Positions 8,187 through 16,842 of a DNA stretch of 64,000 nucleotides are shown here, piece after piece (the stretch's first letter is position 1; each line of letters begins with the position of its first letter). Location of the stretch: assembly GCA_026400535.1 (NCBI GenBank), contig JAPLOU010000042.1, forward strand, positions 1 to 64,000, in the 5' to 3' direction. The DNA is from Hyphomicrobiales bacterium. GTDB lineage: Bacteria > Pseudomonadota > Alphaproteobacteria > Rhizobiales > Beijerinckiaceae. Below the pieces are notes generated by a model. The model was not told the DNA's origin, ran no database searches, and was given only the letters and a program-made list of their open reading frames with translations. A program made the translations under genes and the position numbers.

Positions 8187-9607
8187 TGGCGAAAGCGAAC
8201 AACCGCGCCTCCGAGCAGACCGCCATCGTCGAACAGGGGCTCGCTCCGGCGCTGAAGGAGGCCGCCTTCGCCGCCTTGGTCACCTTCGGCCTTTGCATTC
8301 CGATCGTCGCCTGGGGCACCCGCCAGGACCTCAACAACCGGCTCATCCTCGACCAGCGCTGGGACGCCGTGGCCTGGGCCGTCCTGATCGTCTTTATCGG
8401 CCGGCTGCTGGTCTCGCTCAACAAGCAGCGCCGCTCCGCCGGCGGCGGCCCTCTGGTCTCGATGCCGACCGCGCTGGTGCCTGCGATGGCAAGGCTGCTG
8501 CCGATCCTCGCGCCACTGGCGATCGGCTTTCTGTTTGTCTTTCCCATCGTCGCGATTTTCGGGTCCGGCTGGCAGGGCTCGATCAAGTGGATCGACAATT
8601 TCGGCGTGCAGATCCTGATCTACGTGATGCTGGGCTGGGGCCTGAACATCGTGGTCGGCCTCGCCGGCCTGCTGGACCTCGGCTATGTCGCCTTCTATGC
8701 GGTCGGCGCCTATTCCTACGCGCTCTTCGCCACTAAGGTCATACCGGCCACCTACCCTGCCCTCGGCGTCTGGGCCTTCTGGATCTGCCTGCCGGTCGCG
8801 GGACTGCTGGCTGCTTTCTGGGGCGTTCTGCTGGGCTTTCCAGTGCTCAGGCTGCGCGGCGACTATCTCGCCATCGTGACGCTGGCCTTCGGTGAAATCA
8901 TTCGCCTCGTTCTGATCAACTGGGTCGATTTCTCCGGCGGCTATGCCGGCATATCGACCATCCCCAGGCCCTCCTTCTTCGGCATTCCTTTCAACGCCAG
9001 CGATAGCGGCTTTGCGGCGGTCTTCGGGCTTGAGTTCTCGCCGCTCTATCGCACGATCTTCCTGTATTACGTCATCCTGATGCTGGCGCTGCTGACCGCC
9101 TTCGTCACCATCAGGCTGCGGCGCATGCCGGTCGGCCGGGCCTGGGAGGCCCTGCGCGAGGATGAGATCGCCTGCCGCTCGCTCGGCATCAACACCACCA
9201 GCACCAAGCTGACAGCCTTCGCCATCGGCGCCGGCTTTGGCGGGGTCGCGGGGGCCTTCTTCTCCGCTCGTCAGGGCTTCATCAGCCCCGAAAGCTTCAC
9301 CTTCATGGAATCGGCCGTTGTGCTGGCCATCGTGGTCCTGGGTGGCATGGGCTCGCTCTGGGGCGTTGCCATTGCCGCGGTCGCGATGATCGGCGGCCCA
9401 GAACTGATGCGCGAGATGGACCTGCTCAAGCCCATCTTTGGCGCTGACTTCGACCCGACCAAGTACCGCATGCTGATCTTCGGCCTCGCCATGGTGGTGA
9501 TCATGATCTGGAAGCCGCGCGGTCTGATCTCGACCCGGGAGCCGACAGCCTTCCTCAAGGAGAGCAAGTCCGTCTCGGGCTCGCTGGTCAAGGAGGGTCA
9601 CGGCTGA
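8186..9607 (+). CDS. livM: Branched-chain amino acid ABC transporter permease LivM
   Basis: This 473-residue permease has the LivM core: [29 protein letters not shown] is represented here, followed by [19 protein letters not shown] and [19 protein letters not shown]. It is longer than many LivM proteins because of about 120 extra N-terminal residues with two or three added membrane segments, a form common in alphaproteobacteria. It pairs with LivH. Its start shares one base with the livH stop, and its stop shares one base with the livG start (9607), showing tight coupling. Confidence 0.93.
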
Positions 9608-10446
9608 TGCACAGCGGTCCGCTCCTTAAGGTTGAGCATGTCACCATGCGCTTCGGCGGTCTCGTCGCCGTCAATGACCTGTCCTTCGAGGCCCGCAAGG
9701 GCGAGATCACGGCCCTGATCGGTCCAAACGGCGCCGGCAAGACCACGGTGTTCAACTGCGTCACCGGCTTTTACAAGCCGACCGAAGGCATGATGACGCT
9801 GACCCATGACGACGGCAGCAGCTTCTTGCTGGAACGCATGCCCGATTTCCGGATCGCGGCGCGGGCGAAGGTGGCGCGCACATTCCAGAATATCCGCCTG
9901 TTCTCGGGGCTGACAGTGCTCGAGAACCTGCTGGTGGCGCAGCACAATGTGCTGATGGAATCGTCGGGCTGGACCATTGGCGGACTGCTCGGCCTCGGTG
10001 GCTATAAGGCAGCCTCGAAGGCCTCGATCGAGAAGGCAAAGTACTGGCTCGACAAGACGCGGCTGATCGACCGGGCTGATGATCCTGCGGGCGACCTGGC
10101 CTATGGCGACCAGCGCCGGCTCGAAATCGCGCGTGCCATGTGCACCGGGCCGCTGCTGCTCTGCCTCGACGAGCCGGCGGCCGGCCTCAATCCGCGCGAA
10201 AGCCTCGAGCTCAACAATTTGCTGCGCTCGATCCGGACCGATGACGGCGTTTCGCTGCTCCTGATCGAGCATGACATGAGCGTCGTGATGGAAATCTCCG
10301 ATCATGTTGTGGTTCTGGACTACGGCACCAAGATCTCCGACGGCACGCCGAAGCAGGTGCAGAGCGATCCCAGGGTCGTCGCAGCCTATCTCGGCGTCGA
10401 GGACGAAGAGGTCGAGGCCGTCGAGGCCGAGGTGGGCATCCTATGA
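9607..10446 (+). CDS. livG: Branched-chain amino acid ABC transporter ATPase LivG
   Basis: This 279-residue ABC ATPase has Walker A GPNGAGKT (39-46), the LivG-type signature [14 protein letters not shown] (from 164), Walker B LLCLDEP (from 184) and the switch histidine H222. The insert between the Q-loop ([18 protein letters not shown]) and the signature is typical of LivG rather than LivF. The C-terminal tail is acidic ([13 protein letters not shown]). It overlaps the livF start by four bases (ATGA, 10443-10446). Confidence 0.93.
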   Translation: MHSGPLLKVEHVTMRFGGLVAVNDLSFEARKGEITALIGPNGAGKTTVFNCVTGFYKPTEGMMTLTHDDGSSFLLERMPDFRIAARAKVARTFQNIRLFSGLTVLENLLVAQHNVLMESSGWTIGGLLGLGGYKAASKASIEKAKYWLDKTRLIDRADDPAGDLAYGDQRRLEIARAMCTGPLLLCLDEPAAGLNPRESLELNNLLRSIRTDDGVSLLLIEHDMSVVMEISDHVVVLDYGTKISDGTPKQVQSDPRVVAAYLGVEDEEVEAVEAEVGIL

Positions 10447-11210
10447 GCGCCATGACCGAACCGGCTTCAGCTGCTGCGACCAGGACCCGCGAGCCCCTGC
10501 TCAGCGTGCGTGGCGTGAAGGCCTATTACGGCAACATCATCGCGCTGAAGGGCGTTGATGTGGATGTGCACCCCGGCGAGATCGTCACGCTGATCGGTGC
10601 GAACGGCGCCGGCAAATCGACCCTGATGATGACGGTGTTCGGCAATCCGCGCGCCCGTGAGGGCCAGGTGATCTACGGCGGACAGGACATCACCAGGACC
10701 GAAACCCATCTGATCGCGCGCATGGGCCTCGCGCAGTCGCCCGAAGGCCGGCGCATCTTCCCGCGCATGACCGTCTACGAGAACCTGCAGATAGGTGCCT
10801 CGGTCGATAACTTTGCGCATTTCGATCAGGATCTCGAACGCATCTGCACCATCTTCCCTCGCCTGAAGGAACGTCTTCAGCAGCGCGGCGGCACCCTCTC
10901 CGGCGGCGAGCAACAGATGCTCGCGATCGGGCGGGCGTTGATGAGCCGCCCGCGGCTTCTGATGCTGGACGAGCCCTCGCTCGGACTTGCCCCTCTGATC
11001 GTCAAGATGATCTTCGACACCATCCGCGACCTCAACAGATCGGAGGGGCTGACGGTATTCCTGGTCGAGCAGAACGCCTTTCACGCGCTCAAGCTCGCCC
11101 ATCGCGGCTACGTCATGGTCAATGGCGTCATCACCATGAGCGGCAGCGGCAAGGAACTGCTCGCCAATCCGCAGGTCCGCGCAGCCTATCTCGAAGGCGG
11201 GAGGCATTGA
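10443..11210 (+). CDS. livF: Branched-chain amino acid ABC transporter ATPase LivF
   Basis: This 255-residue ATPase has Walker A GANGAGKS (52-59), the signature LSGGEQQMLAIGRAL (from 152) and Walker B LLMLDEPS (from 172). Also present is QSPEGRRIFPRMTVYENL, which is diagnostic of LivF. An N-terminal extension of about 18 residues precedes the nucleotide-binding domain. It is translationally coupled to livG and is followed two bases later by the DUF6867 gene. It works with LivG to power uptake. Confidence 0.93.
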   Translation: MSAMTEPASAAATRTREPLLSVRGVKAYYGNIIALKGVDVDVHPGEIVTLIGANGAGKSTLMMTVFGNPRAREGQVIYGGQDITRTETHLIARMGLAQSPEGRRIFPRMTVYENLQIGASVDNFAHFDQDLERICTIFPRLKERLQQRGGTLSGGEQQMLAIGRALMSRPRLLMLDEPSLGLAPLIVKMIFDTIRDLNRSEGLTVFLVEQNAFHALKLAHRGYVMVNGVITMSGSGKELLANPQVRAAYLEGGRH

Positions 11211-11212
11211 AC

Positions 11213-11581
11213 ATGCAAGGCATCCTCTACGAAGAACCCTCGCTCTGGCTGTTCATGCTGGTCACGATCATCATGGGCGGCTGGGCCGCCTGGATGACCG
11301 GGCGCGCCATAGCGCTGACCTGGCGGCCGTTCTGGCAGATTCCGCTCTACATCATCATCCTCGCCGCCGTGGTCCGCTTCATCCATTTCGCCCTGTTCGG
11401 TGGCACGCTGTTCACGCTGCATTACTTCGTCGTGGACGCGGTGTTTATCCTGGCGTTCGCGCTCTCCGGCTATCGCTATACGCGAACAACACAGATGACG
11501 ACGCAGTACCGATGGCTTTACGAACGCTCGGGGCCTTTCAGTTGGAAAGCACGCGGCGGCGATGGCGCTCAGAGCGCGTGA
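11213..11581 (+). CDS. Small membrane protein of the liv operon (DUF6867 type)
   Basis: This 122-residue protein has about three or four membrane segments (LWLFMLVTIIMGGWAAWM, FWQIPLYIIILAAVV, VDAVFILAFALSGY) and the conserved end TTQYRWLYERSGPFSWK. Such proteins sit between livF and livK in many Hyphomicrobiales; I associate them with DUF6867, function unknown. An in-frame TTG at 11207 also exists, but GGAGG at 11200-11204 is only two bases from it and eight from the ATG at 11213, so the ATG is chosen. The gene begins two bases after livF, which suggests a role tied to the transporter. Confidence 0.75.
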   Translation: MQGILYEEPSLWLFMLVTIIMGGWAAWMTGRAIALTWRPFWQIPLYIIILAAVVRFIHFALFGGTLFTLHYFVVDAVFILAFALSGYRYTRTTQMTTQYRWLYERSGPFSWKARGGDGAQSA

Positions 11582-11756
11582 CCGTTGCACGGCCACGCGC
11601 AGACAGGCTGGCTAACGCGAAAAAAGTTCCAGATTTCACAAGCTTGACGGGTGACATCACGGAAAAAACGCGCAACAATGTTTGTCACGGTGGCGTTACG
11701 CGCCGGGGCAGTCTGCTCACCAATCGGTCTGCGTTCAAACAAGGGAGAATCTACCC

Positions 11757-12872
11757 ATGAAGAAAATCCTGTTGAGCGGCATCGCGCTCGGCACGGTCCT
11801 CGCTTTTTCGAGTGTGGCCCAGGCTCAGATCAAGCTCGGCGTTGCCGGGCCCATCACCGGCCCGAACGCAGCCTTCGGCGCCCAGCTCAAGAACGGCGTC
11901 GAACAGGCCGTCGAAGACATCAACGCGGCCGGCGGTATCCTCGGTCAGCGCGTCACGGTGTCCATCGGCGACGATCGTTCGGACCCGAAGGAAGGTGTTT
12001 CGGTCGCCAACAAGTTCGTGGCGGACGGCATCAAGATGGTGCTCGGCCACTTCAACTCCGGCGTCACCATGCCGGCCTCGGAAGTCTACGCCGAAAACGG
12101 CATCCTGATGGTCACACCATCGGCCACCAACCCGCGCATTACTGAGCGCGGCCTCTGGAACGCCTTCCGCACCTGCGGCCGCGACGACCAGCAGGGCGCG
12201 GTTGCAGCCGACTACATCGTCAAGAATCTCAAGGGCAAGAAGATCGCCGTCGTCCATGACAAGACGACCTATGGTCAGGGCCTCGCCGACGAAACCCGCA
12301 AGGCGATGCGTGCTGCCGGCGTCAACGATGTCCTCTATGAAGGCGTGAATACCGGCGAGAAGGACTTTTCGGCGCTCGTGTCGAAGGTCAAGGCAGCTGG
12401 CGCTGACGTCCTGTATTGGGGCGGCCTGCACACCGAAGGCGGCCTGATCGTCCGCCAGATGCGTGACCAGGGTCTCAACACCGTGATGATGTCCGGCGAC
12501 GGCATTACCTCCGACGAGTTCGCCTCGATCGGCGGCCCCGGCGTTGTCGGCACCCTGATGACCTTCCCGCCTGACCCACGCAAGCGTCCGGAAGCCGCGG
12601 CTGTCGTCAAGAAGTTCGAAGCCAAGCGGTTCAACCCCGAAGCCTACACGCTCTACTCCTATGCCGGTGTTGAAATCATGAAGCAGGCCGCGGAAGGCGC
12701 AAAGTCGCTCGATCCGAAGAAGATGGCCGAGTTCATGAAGACCGGCTTCAAGTTCAAGACCGTGATCGGCGAGATCTCCTTCGACAAGAAGGGCGACATC
12801 ACCCGTCCGGACTACACGATGTACACATGGAAGCCGGGCGCTGACGGCAAGATCACCTACATCGAGAATTGA
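11757..12872 (+). CDS. livK: Periplasmic branched-chain amino acid-binding protein LivK
   Basis: This 371-residue protein starts with a clear signal peptide (MKKILLSGIALGTVLAFSS, cleavage after AQA) followed by IKLGVAGPITGPNAAFGAQ, the type I periplasmic binding fold of Leu/Ile/Val-binding proteins. It has VSIGDDRSDPKEGVSVANK and ends with YTWKPGADGKITYIEN. It delivers the substrate to LivHMFG. The ATG at 11757 follows AAGGGAGA and begins the signal peptide. A 175-bp gap to the DUF6867 gene may hold its own promoter, which would allow higher expression of the binding protein. Substrate may extend beyond Leu/Ile/Val. Confidence 0.92.
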   Translation: MKKILLSGIALGTVLAFSSVAQAQIKLGVAGPITGPNAAFGAQLKNGVEQAVEDINAAGGILGQRVTVSIGDDRSDPKEGVSVANKFVADGIKMVLGHFNSGVTMPASEVYAENGILMVTPSATNPRITERGLWNAFRTCGRDDQQGAVAADYIVKNLKGKKIAVVHDKTTYGQGLADETRKAMRAAGVNDVLYEGVNTGEKDFSALVSKVKAAGADVLYWGGLHTEGGLIVRQMRDQGLNTVMMSGDGITSDEFASIGGPGVVGTLMTFPPDPRKRPEAAAVVKKFEAKRFNPEAYTLYSYAGVEIMKQAAEGAKSLDPKKMAEFMKTGFKFKTVIGEISFDKKGDITRPDYTMYTWKPGADGKITYIEN

Positions 12873-12929
12873 TCATGCCGATAGACCGCAAAGGTCGGGC
12901 CTGACCTGACCGACCCGGGCCACCTTCAG

Positions 12930-12962
12930 CCCGTCCGGAGCGATCCGGGCGGGTTTTGTTTT
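12930..12962 (+). terminator. Rho-independent terminator after livK
   Basis: CCCGTCCGGA (12930-12939) pairs with TCCGGGCGGG (12944-12953) around a GCGA loop, with one G-U pair, and is followed by TTTTGTTTT. It lies 58 bp after the livK stop and closes the liv operon. Confidence 0.85.
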
Positions 12963-13017
12963 CGCGCAACAGTCGGGAGGCTGCGGGGAGGATGCCGCAG
13001 CGCCTTGGCAGCGAAGT

Positions 13018-13350
13018 TCAAGTCATTGCGGCGAACATGGGAGGAAATGGCGCAATGATCGCGCCGCGCTGCACGAGATCGTGGAAAAGGCCGCCGACAT
13101 GCAGCCGACGAAGCGACCGCGTGGCCTGAGGGTCACCCGCGTCCCTCGCCCACATCTGGTCATCCAGTTTCCGAACGCAGAAGCGTCCAGCAACAAAGGC
13201 CAGGACGACGACAAAAGGAAGTCCGATCGCCACGTCGGACTTTCCCGCCCGTGCAAAAGCGATGGCGCCGACAGAGCAAAGGACCACCACAACACGGGAA
13301 AAGACGTTGAAGAGCCCCCGCATCAGCCGCATCGCGATCCGATCACGCAT
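13018..13350 (-). CDS. Small two-helix membrane protein of unknown function
   Basis: This 110-residue protein has two hydrophobic stretches (SRVVVVLCSVGAIAFARA and VAIGLPFVVVLAFVAGRF) followed by a charged, probably cytoplasmic tail. Its ATG overlaps the end of the next upstream small gene by eight bases, a layout that favours both being translated. No family is recognised. A competing frame on the same strand (13023-13295) has less clear membrane segments. The gene lies between the liv terminator and ccdA. Confidence 0.5.
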   Translation of the reverse strand: MRDRIAMRLMRGLFNVFSRVVVVLCSVGAIAFARAGKSDVAIGLPFVVVLAFVAGRFCVRKLDDQMWARDAGDPQATRSLRRLHVGGLFHDLVQRGAIIAPFPPMFAAMT

Positions 13351-13447
13351 ACTGGGGAAAAAATATCAGGATGGCGACGCTGAAACAGATCATCGGAAAA
13401 ATCACGATGATCGTCACCACGAGCGAGAACCGCTGTGTCGACGCCAT
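13343..13447 (-). CDS. 34-residue single-pass membrane microprotein
   Basis: The product is MASTQRFSLVVTIIVIFP plus 16 more residues ending IFFPQYA; almost all of it is one membrane helix. GGAGGA lies five bases before the ATG at 13447, a good ribosome binding site, so this start is preferred over longer upstream versions that reach 13561. The last eight bases overlap the start of the downstream two-helix protein. Unknown function; the pair may form a complex. Confidence 0.45.
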   Translation of the reverse strand: MASTQRFSLVVTIIVIFPMICFSVAILIFFPQYA

Positions 13448-13589
13448 GGGTTCCTCCATCGTTGTGAGGCTTTGGCCACACCACGGCAGCCATGCACCGA
13501 CCGATTTGAGGGAGCAATCGGCCTTTCGTCGGGACAGATCACCAGGTCTGGAACAGGCCACAATGGCGGACGTGCCCGTCCGGCGGACC

Positions 13590-14324
13590 TCAGCCGAGCG
13601 TCGCCAGTTTCGGGAATGTCTCGAGAAGCCAGAACGCCATCCGCTCCATCCCGCCGGTCAGAAAGGCCACGCCGGTCACAACCAGCAGTCCACCCATGGC
13701 CAGTTCGATCTTGCGGAAATGCCGCTTGATCCCGACCATAGCTGTCATGAAGCGTTCGAGTCCGAAAGCGGCAATGACGAAGGGAATGCCGAGCCCGAGC
13801 GAATAGACCGCCAGTAGGAACATGCCGCGGTAGACAGTGTCTGATGAGCCGGCGACGGCAAGGATCGCGGCCAGGATCGGCCCAATGCAGGGCGTCCAGC
13901 CGAAGGCGAAGGCCAGGCCCATCAGATAGGCCCCACCCGGGCCAGGCGGCGTCGCGACATCCATGCGCTTTTCGCGATAGAGCATGGCGAGCCGGAACAA
14001 GCCCAGGAAATGCAGGCCCATGATGATAATGGCCGCCCCGGCCGCCCATGACAGCATCCAGATGTAGTCCCGCAGGATCTGGCCGAGCGCGCTGGCCGTG
14101 GCCCCCAGAAGCACGAACACCGTACTGAATCCGGCCACGAAGGACATCGCCGCCAGCATCACGTCCCGGCGCGCGGCGGCTGTGTCCGGTCCCTCCTCGC
14201 GCATTTCCTCGATGGTCGTGCCCGCGAGATAGCACAGATAGGGCGGAACCAGCGGCAGGACGCAGGGGCTCAGGAACGAGAGCAACCCCGCGATCAGCGC
14301 AGCAACATAACCGACATCAGACAT
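13590..14324 (-). CDS. ccdA: Cytochrome c biogenesis protein CcdA (DsbD-like electron conduit)
   Basis: This 244-residue six-helix membrane protein has LSFLSPCVLPLVPPYLCYLAG, with C21 in the first helix, and GWTPCIGPIL with C146 in the fourth. These are the two redox cysteines that carry electrons across the inner membrane from thioredoxin to periplasmic thiol proteins, for example in cytochrome c maturation. Length and topology match CcdA. It is divergent from arsC. A partner thioredoxin-like gene is not adjacent. Confidence 0.9.
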   Translation of the reverse strand: MSDVGYVAALIAGLLSFLSPCVLPLVPPYLCYLAGTTIEEMREEGPDTAAARRDVMLAAMSFVAGFSTVFVLLGATASALGQILRDYIWMLSWAAGAAIIIMGLHFLGLFRLAMLYREKRMDVATPPGPGGAYLMGLAFAFGWTPCIGPILAAILAVAGSSDTVYRGMFLLAVYSLGLGIPFVIAAFGLERFMTAMVGIKRHFRKIELAMGGLLVVTGVAFLTGGMERMAFWLLETFPKLATLG

Positions 14325-14454
14325 GCCACGCTGATAGCGCGAACCTGATGCCGCCGCCTAGTGCCAGAACGCGCCGGAAACGCCGCGAAGCGCCACGATG
14401 CCGTGATTGCACGCCGTCACCAAACTGTCATCGACAGCACGTAGGCGCGAGTGG

Positions 14455-14883
14455 ATGGATACAGACATCATCATTGATCACAACCCGGACTGCGAGACCT
14501 CGCGCAATACGCTGGGGCTGATGCGCAATTGCGGGATCGAACCGCACGTGATCAAGTATCGGAAAACGCCGCCGTCCCGGGCCATGCCGGTCGACCTGAT
14601 CAGTCGCATGACCGGGTCCGCGCGTAACCTGCTGCGCGCGAAAGGCACGCCCTTCGCCGAGCTTGGCCTTGGTGACGGCTCGCTGTCGGACGAGGCGCTG
14701 ATCGACGAGATGCTGGCCCATCCCATCCTGATCAACCGCCCGATCGTGGTGACATTGCGCGGCGTGAAGCTTTGCCGGCCATTGGAGGCCGTGCTGGACC
14801 TCCTGCCGCGCACCCAGCGCGGCGAACTCCGCAAGGATGACGGCGAGCTTCTGATCGACGCACATGCCAACCGGGTCGGCTAA
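14455..14883 (+). CDS. arsC: Arsenate reductase ArsC (glutaredoxin-coupled type)
   Basis: This 142-residue protein has HNPDCETSRN at 9-18 with the catalytic C13, and ILINRPIVV containing the conserved Arg of the ArsC family. It reduces arsenate to arsenite using glutathione and glutaredoxin. The ATG at 14455 begins the conserved N-terminus; an earlier in-frame ATG at 14407 adds 16 unlike residues. The aquaporin gene that follows is the likely arsenite exit route. No ArsR repressor is nearby, so control is unknown. Confidence 0.9.
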   Translation: MDTDIIIDHNPDCETSRNTLGLMRNCGIEPHVIKYRKTPPSRAMPVDLISRMTGSARNLLRAKGTPFAELGLGDGSLSDEALIDEMLAHPILINRPIVVTLRGVKLCRPLEAVLDLLPRTQRGELRKDDGELLIDAHANRVG

Positions 14884-14884
14884 A

Positions 14885-15559
14885 GTGGCAGGACCCGACT
14901 TTCCAAGACAGCTTGCGGCCGAAGCCCTCGGAACGGGGCTTCTGGTGGCGACCGTCATCGGCTCAGGCATCATGGCCGCGAGGCTGGCGGCCGGAAACAC
15001 AGCCCTTGCGCTGCTGGGCAATACCATACCCACCGGGGCCATTCTGGTGGTTTTGATCACGATCCTGGGCCCGATCTCGGGCGCGCATCTCAACCCGGCT
15101 GTCAGCCTCGTCATGGCGCTTCGCAAGAGACTCGCCTGGAACCAGCTCGCCTCCTATGCGGCGGCGCAGGTCGCTGGCGGCTGCGCCGGAGCGCTGCTGG
15201 CCAATGCCATGTTCGATCTTCCCGTCATGCAGGTTGCCACCACGGTTCGCGGCGGCGCCGGGCAATTGATCGGCGAGACCGTCGCCACTTTCAGCCTGAT
15301 CGGCGCCATTCTGGGGGCCTTGCGTTTCGCGCCGCAATCCGTGCCGCTGATTGTCGGCCTGACAATCAGCGCAGCCTACTGGTTCACCTCCTCCACCTCC
15401 TTCGCCAATCCGGCCGTCACACTTGCGCGGGCCCTCGCTGACAGTTTTGCTGGTATCGCGCCGGCCTCTGTGCCGGCCTTCATCGTCGCCCAACTGGCCG
15501 GTGCCCTGGCCGGGCTGGGCGTTTGGGGCTGGCTGTTCGGGCCAAACCCGGAAAGCTGA
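14885..15559 (+). CDS. aqpS: Aquaporin-type arsenite channel (AqpS-like)
   Basis: This MIP-family channel of about 224 residues has six membrane helices and two NPA motifs (HLNPAV and FANPAV). In the second, Val takes the place of the Arg that normally follows NPA and narrows the pore; such replacement is known in AqpS-type channels that pass arsenite. It directly follows arsC, as in the ars operon of Sinorhizobium meliloti, where AqpS releases arsenite made by ArsC. The start could be GTG at 14885, two bases after the arsC stop, or ATG at 14864, which would overlap arsC by 20 bases. Neither has a clear ribosome binding site. Confidence 0.82.
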   Translation: MAGPDFPRQLAAEALGTGLLVATVIGSGIMAARLAAGNTALALLGNTIPTGAILVVLITILGPISGAHLNPAVSLVMALRKRLAWNQLASYAAAQVAGGCAGALLANAMFDLPVMQVATTVRGGAGQLIGETVATFSLIGAILGALRFAPQSVPLIVGLTISAAYWFTSSTSFANPAVTLARALADSFAGIAPASVPAFIVAQLAGALAGLGVWGWLFGPNPES

Positions 15560-15667
15560 GGCCGTACGCCCGCATCCGGTCCCATCACGGATCTGTTCTT
15601 TGCCAGATTCCCCCTTCTCCGGCACTGTGCTAGCCTCCATCTGAAGGAGGCCCGATGGAGTCCGACG

Positions 15668-16501
15668 ATGACCGCAGCTCACAATATGGACCGGAACAGG
15701 TGGGCGGGCACGCTCGAGGTCGTTGATCCAGCTTGGAGCCGCATTTGCGAGGAGGCGCAGCGCATTGTCGCCGCCGAGCCGACACTGGCCGGCTTTATCC
15801 TGTCGACGATCCTCAACCAGCGCTCATTGGATGCCGCGATCGCTCATCGCGCGGCGGCCCGACTCGATCATCCCGTGTTGTCTTCAGACCTGATCGCACA
15901 AACCTTCGACGAAGCCCTGGCGAGTGACCCGACGATCGGCGAGGGCTTTCGGGCCGATGTGGCAGCAGTTGTCGACCGGGATCCGGCCTGCACACGCTTC
16001 ATCGAGCCGGTGCTTTACTACAAGGGCTTCCACGCCCTCCAGACCCACCGGCTGGCCCACTGGCTCTGGACGAAGGGCCGCACCGACCTTGCGCTGTATC
16101 TGCAAAGTCGCTCATCGGAGGTCTTCCAGACCGATATCCATCCAGCTGCGCGCATCGGGCGCGGCATCTTTCTCGACCACGCCACGGGTCTCGTGGTCGG
16201 CTCCACGGTCGTGATCGGCGACAATGTCTCAATGCTGCAGGATGTGACCCTCGGTGGCACAGGCAAGGAATCCGGCGACAGGCACCCGAAAATCCATTCC
16301 GGCGTGCTGATTGGCGCCGGCGCCAAGATCCTCGGCAACATCGAGGTTGGCGAGTGCGCGCGCGTCGCCGCCGGCTCGGTGGTGCTGGCGCCAGTGCCGC
16401 GCAACACCACCGTTGCCGGAGTTCCGGCAAAGGTTGTCGGCGAGGCCGGGTGCGCCGAGCCTGCACGCGCCATGGACCAGCTTCTCGCCGAGTTCGGCTG
16501 A
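15668..16501 (+). CDS. cysE: Serine O-acetyltransferase CysE
   Basis: This 277-residue protein has the CysE N-terminal helical domain (WSRICEEAQRIVAAEP), YYKGFHALQTHRLAHWLW, and a left-handed beta-helix with IHPAARIGRGIFLDHATG and DVTLGGTGKESGDRHPKI. It acetylates serine from acetyl-CoA in the first step of cysteine synthesis. The best Shine-Dalgarno (AAGGAGG, 15644-15650) is correctly spaced for another ATG at 15655 that opens a 23-codon frame overlapping the cysE start, so initiation at 15668 may be coupled to it. An in-frame ATG at 15686 is an alternative start. Confidence 0.93.
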   Translation: MTAAHNMDRNRWAGTLEVVDPAWSRICEEAQRIVAAEPTLAGFILSTILNQRSLDAAIAHRAAARLDHPVLSSDLIAQTFDEALASDPTIGEGFRADVAAVVDRDPACTRFIEPVLYYKGFHALQTHRLAHWLWTKGRTDLALYLQSRSSEVFQTDIHPAARIGRGIFLDHATGLVVGSTVVIGDNVSMLQDVTLGGTGKESGDRHPKIHSGVLIGAGAKILGNIEVGECARVAAGSVVLAPVPRNTTVAGVPAKVVGEAGCAEPARAMDQLLAEFG

Positions 16502-16614
16502 CCGCCCGCGCCCGTTCAGCGCTCCTTGCGCCCTTGTGCCGGTTGGCTCTTGCCCTTCGGCGGCACAAGTGGCATCGCTGGCCTTTGACGACGAAGCATC
16601 AGGATTCCCGCCCC

Positions 16615-16827
16615 GTGGACAAGACCGAACTCGCCAAGCTCGAGCGCTTCCTGCGCCGCACCTTCGCCAATCACGCCATCACCGTCAAAGCCCGCCCGAA
16701 GAAGAACGATTCCGCCGAGGTCTACATCGGCGACGAGTATGTCGGGATCCTGCATGTCGATGATGAGGACGGCGACCGTTCGTTCAACTTCACGATGGCA
16801 ATTCTCGACGTCGATCTCGAGGATTGA
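16615..16827 (+). CDS. DUF3126 family protein
   Basis: This 70-residue protein begins MDKTELAKLERFLRRTF and contains ARPKKNDSAEVYIGDEYVG and FNFTMAILDVDLE, which match the small alphaproteobacterial DUF3126 family in sequence and length. The start codon is GTG at 16615; there is no ATG at this position. It usually follows cysE, as here. Function is unknown; it is soluble and acidic at the C-terminus. Confidence 0.85.
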   Translation: MDKTELAKLERFLRRTFANHAITVKARPKKNDSAEVYIGDEYVGILHVDDEDGDRSFNFTMAILDVDLED

Positions 16828-16842
16828 CGGCCCCGGATGGCC

